From an uncultured Lachnospiraceae bacterium (GTDB lineage Bacteria > Bacillota_A > Clostridia > Lachnospirales > Lachnospiraceae), in the NCBI GenBank assembly GCA_902795715.1, contig CADBME010000062.1, positions 1 through 6,512 on the forward strand: 6,512 nt of DNA. The letters are read 5' to 3'. Under the pieces are notes generated by a model. The model ran no database searches and was not told where the DNA came from. It saw nothing but the letters and a program-made list of their open reading frames with translations. Positions 6,397 through 6,512 of this stretch are shown piece after piece (position 1 is the first letter of the stretch; each line of letters starts with the position of its first letter). The position numbers and the translations under genes were made by a program.

Positions 6397-6446
6397 AGTC
6401 TATCATGCAGAGAGACAGAGCAATGAGAAAAAATGTTCTATAATAT
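6397..6446. promoter_or_regulatory. Candidate divergent promoter elements
   Basis: On the + strand TATAAT (6439-6444) lies about 55 nt before a possible start at 6499, but no good -35 is seen 16-18 nt upstream. On the - strand, TATTAT (6441-6446) with a weak TTCAAT 16 nt upstream, or an extended -10 TGATAGACT (6397-6405) with TTGCTC (6418-6423), could drive the hydrolase gene. The sequence does not decide between them. Confidence 0.35.
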
Positions 6447-6498
6447 GGTAAATAAAGAGTTATTGAAAAAAGAAAATATATAAAGGCAGGAAAAGAAA

Positions 6499-6512
6499 AT
6501 GCATAATAAAGA
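6499..6512 (+). CDS. Probable start of a further gene, cut by the window end
   Basis: ATG at 6499 opens a frame reading M-H-N-K before the window ends. A GGCAGG sequence at 6485-6490 lies 8 nt upstream as a modest ribosome binding site, and a TATAAT at 6439-6444 could supply the promoter. If real, this gene is divergent from the hydrolase gene and shares its intergenic region. Too little is visible to assign a function. Confidence 0.35.

Noticed and set aside
1..6512. CRISPR arrays, tRNA/rRNA genes, insertion sequences, phage or toxin-antitoxin genes
   Set aside because: No regularly spaced long repeats, cloverleaf-like segments, transposase motifs or terminal inverted repeats were seen by eye on either strand.

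Overview
The window looks like a piece of chromosome from an anaerobic, moderate-GC Clostridia, probably Lachnospiraceae-like. The clues are a single-chain pyruvate:ferredoxin oxidoreductase with strongly biased codon use, strong AGGAGG-type ribosome binding sites, a secreted protein with a bacterial Ig-like domain and lysine-rich tail, and A/T-tract terminators. The taxonomy is inferred from protein character only. No rRNA, tRNA, CRISPR array, transposase or phage gene is visible.

Layout. (1) nt 3-2180, + strand: the 3' two thirds of a pyruvate:ferredoxin oxidoreductase gene (nifJ/por type), closed by a near-perfect 20-bp-stem terminator at 2281-2325. (2) nt 2326-2470: a compact control region with three TATCATTTT direct repeats, a good sigma-A type promoter (TTGCAT, 17 nt, TATAAT) and an inverted repeat over the predicted transcription start. 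(3) nt 2471-3937, + strand: a secreted right-handed beta-helix protein with a C-terminal Ig-like domain and a run of nine terminal lysines. (4) nt 4002-5441, + strand: a MATE-family efflux transporter with an unusual repetitive charged N-terminus, only 64 nt downstream and probably read from the same promoter. (5) nt 5454-5530: two similar hairpins between convergent genes. (6) nt 5536-6342, - strand: a metallo-beta-lactamase-fold hydrolase of the N-acyl homoserine lactonase type with the full zinc-ligand set. (7) nt 6343-6512: a divergent intergenic region with a 12-bp palindrome, -10-like elements and the probable first codons of a further + strand gene cut by the window end.

The oxidoreductase is central fermentative metabolism and stands apart behind its own terminator. 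The beta-helix protein and the MATE pump form a plausible two-gene unit linked to the cell surface or export, but nothing in the sequence proves a shared function. The lactonase-like enzyme is a separate, oppositely read unit. I see no clear sign of a wholly new multi-gene system. The items most worth a second look are the polylysine-tailed beta-helix protein and its repeat-rich promoter, the heptad-repeat N-terminus of the transporter, the twin terminators, and the lactonase-like enzyme with no acyl-homoserine-lactone genes nearby.
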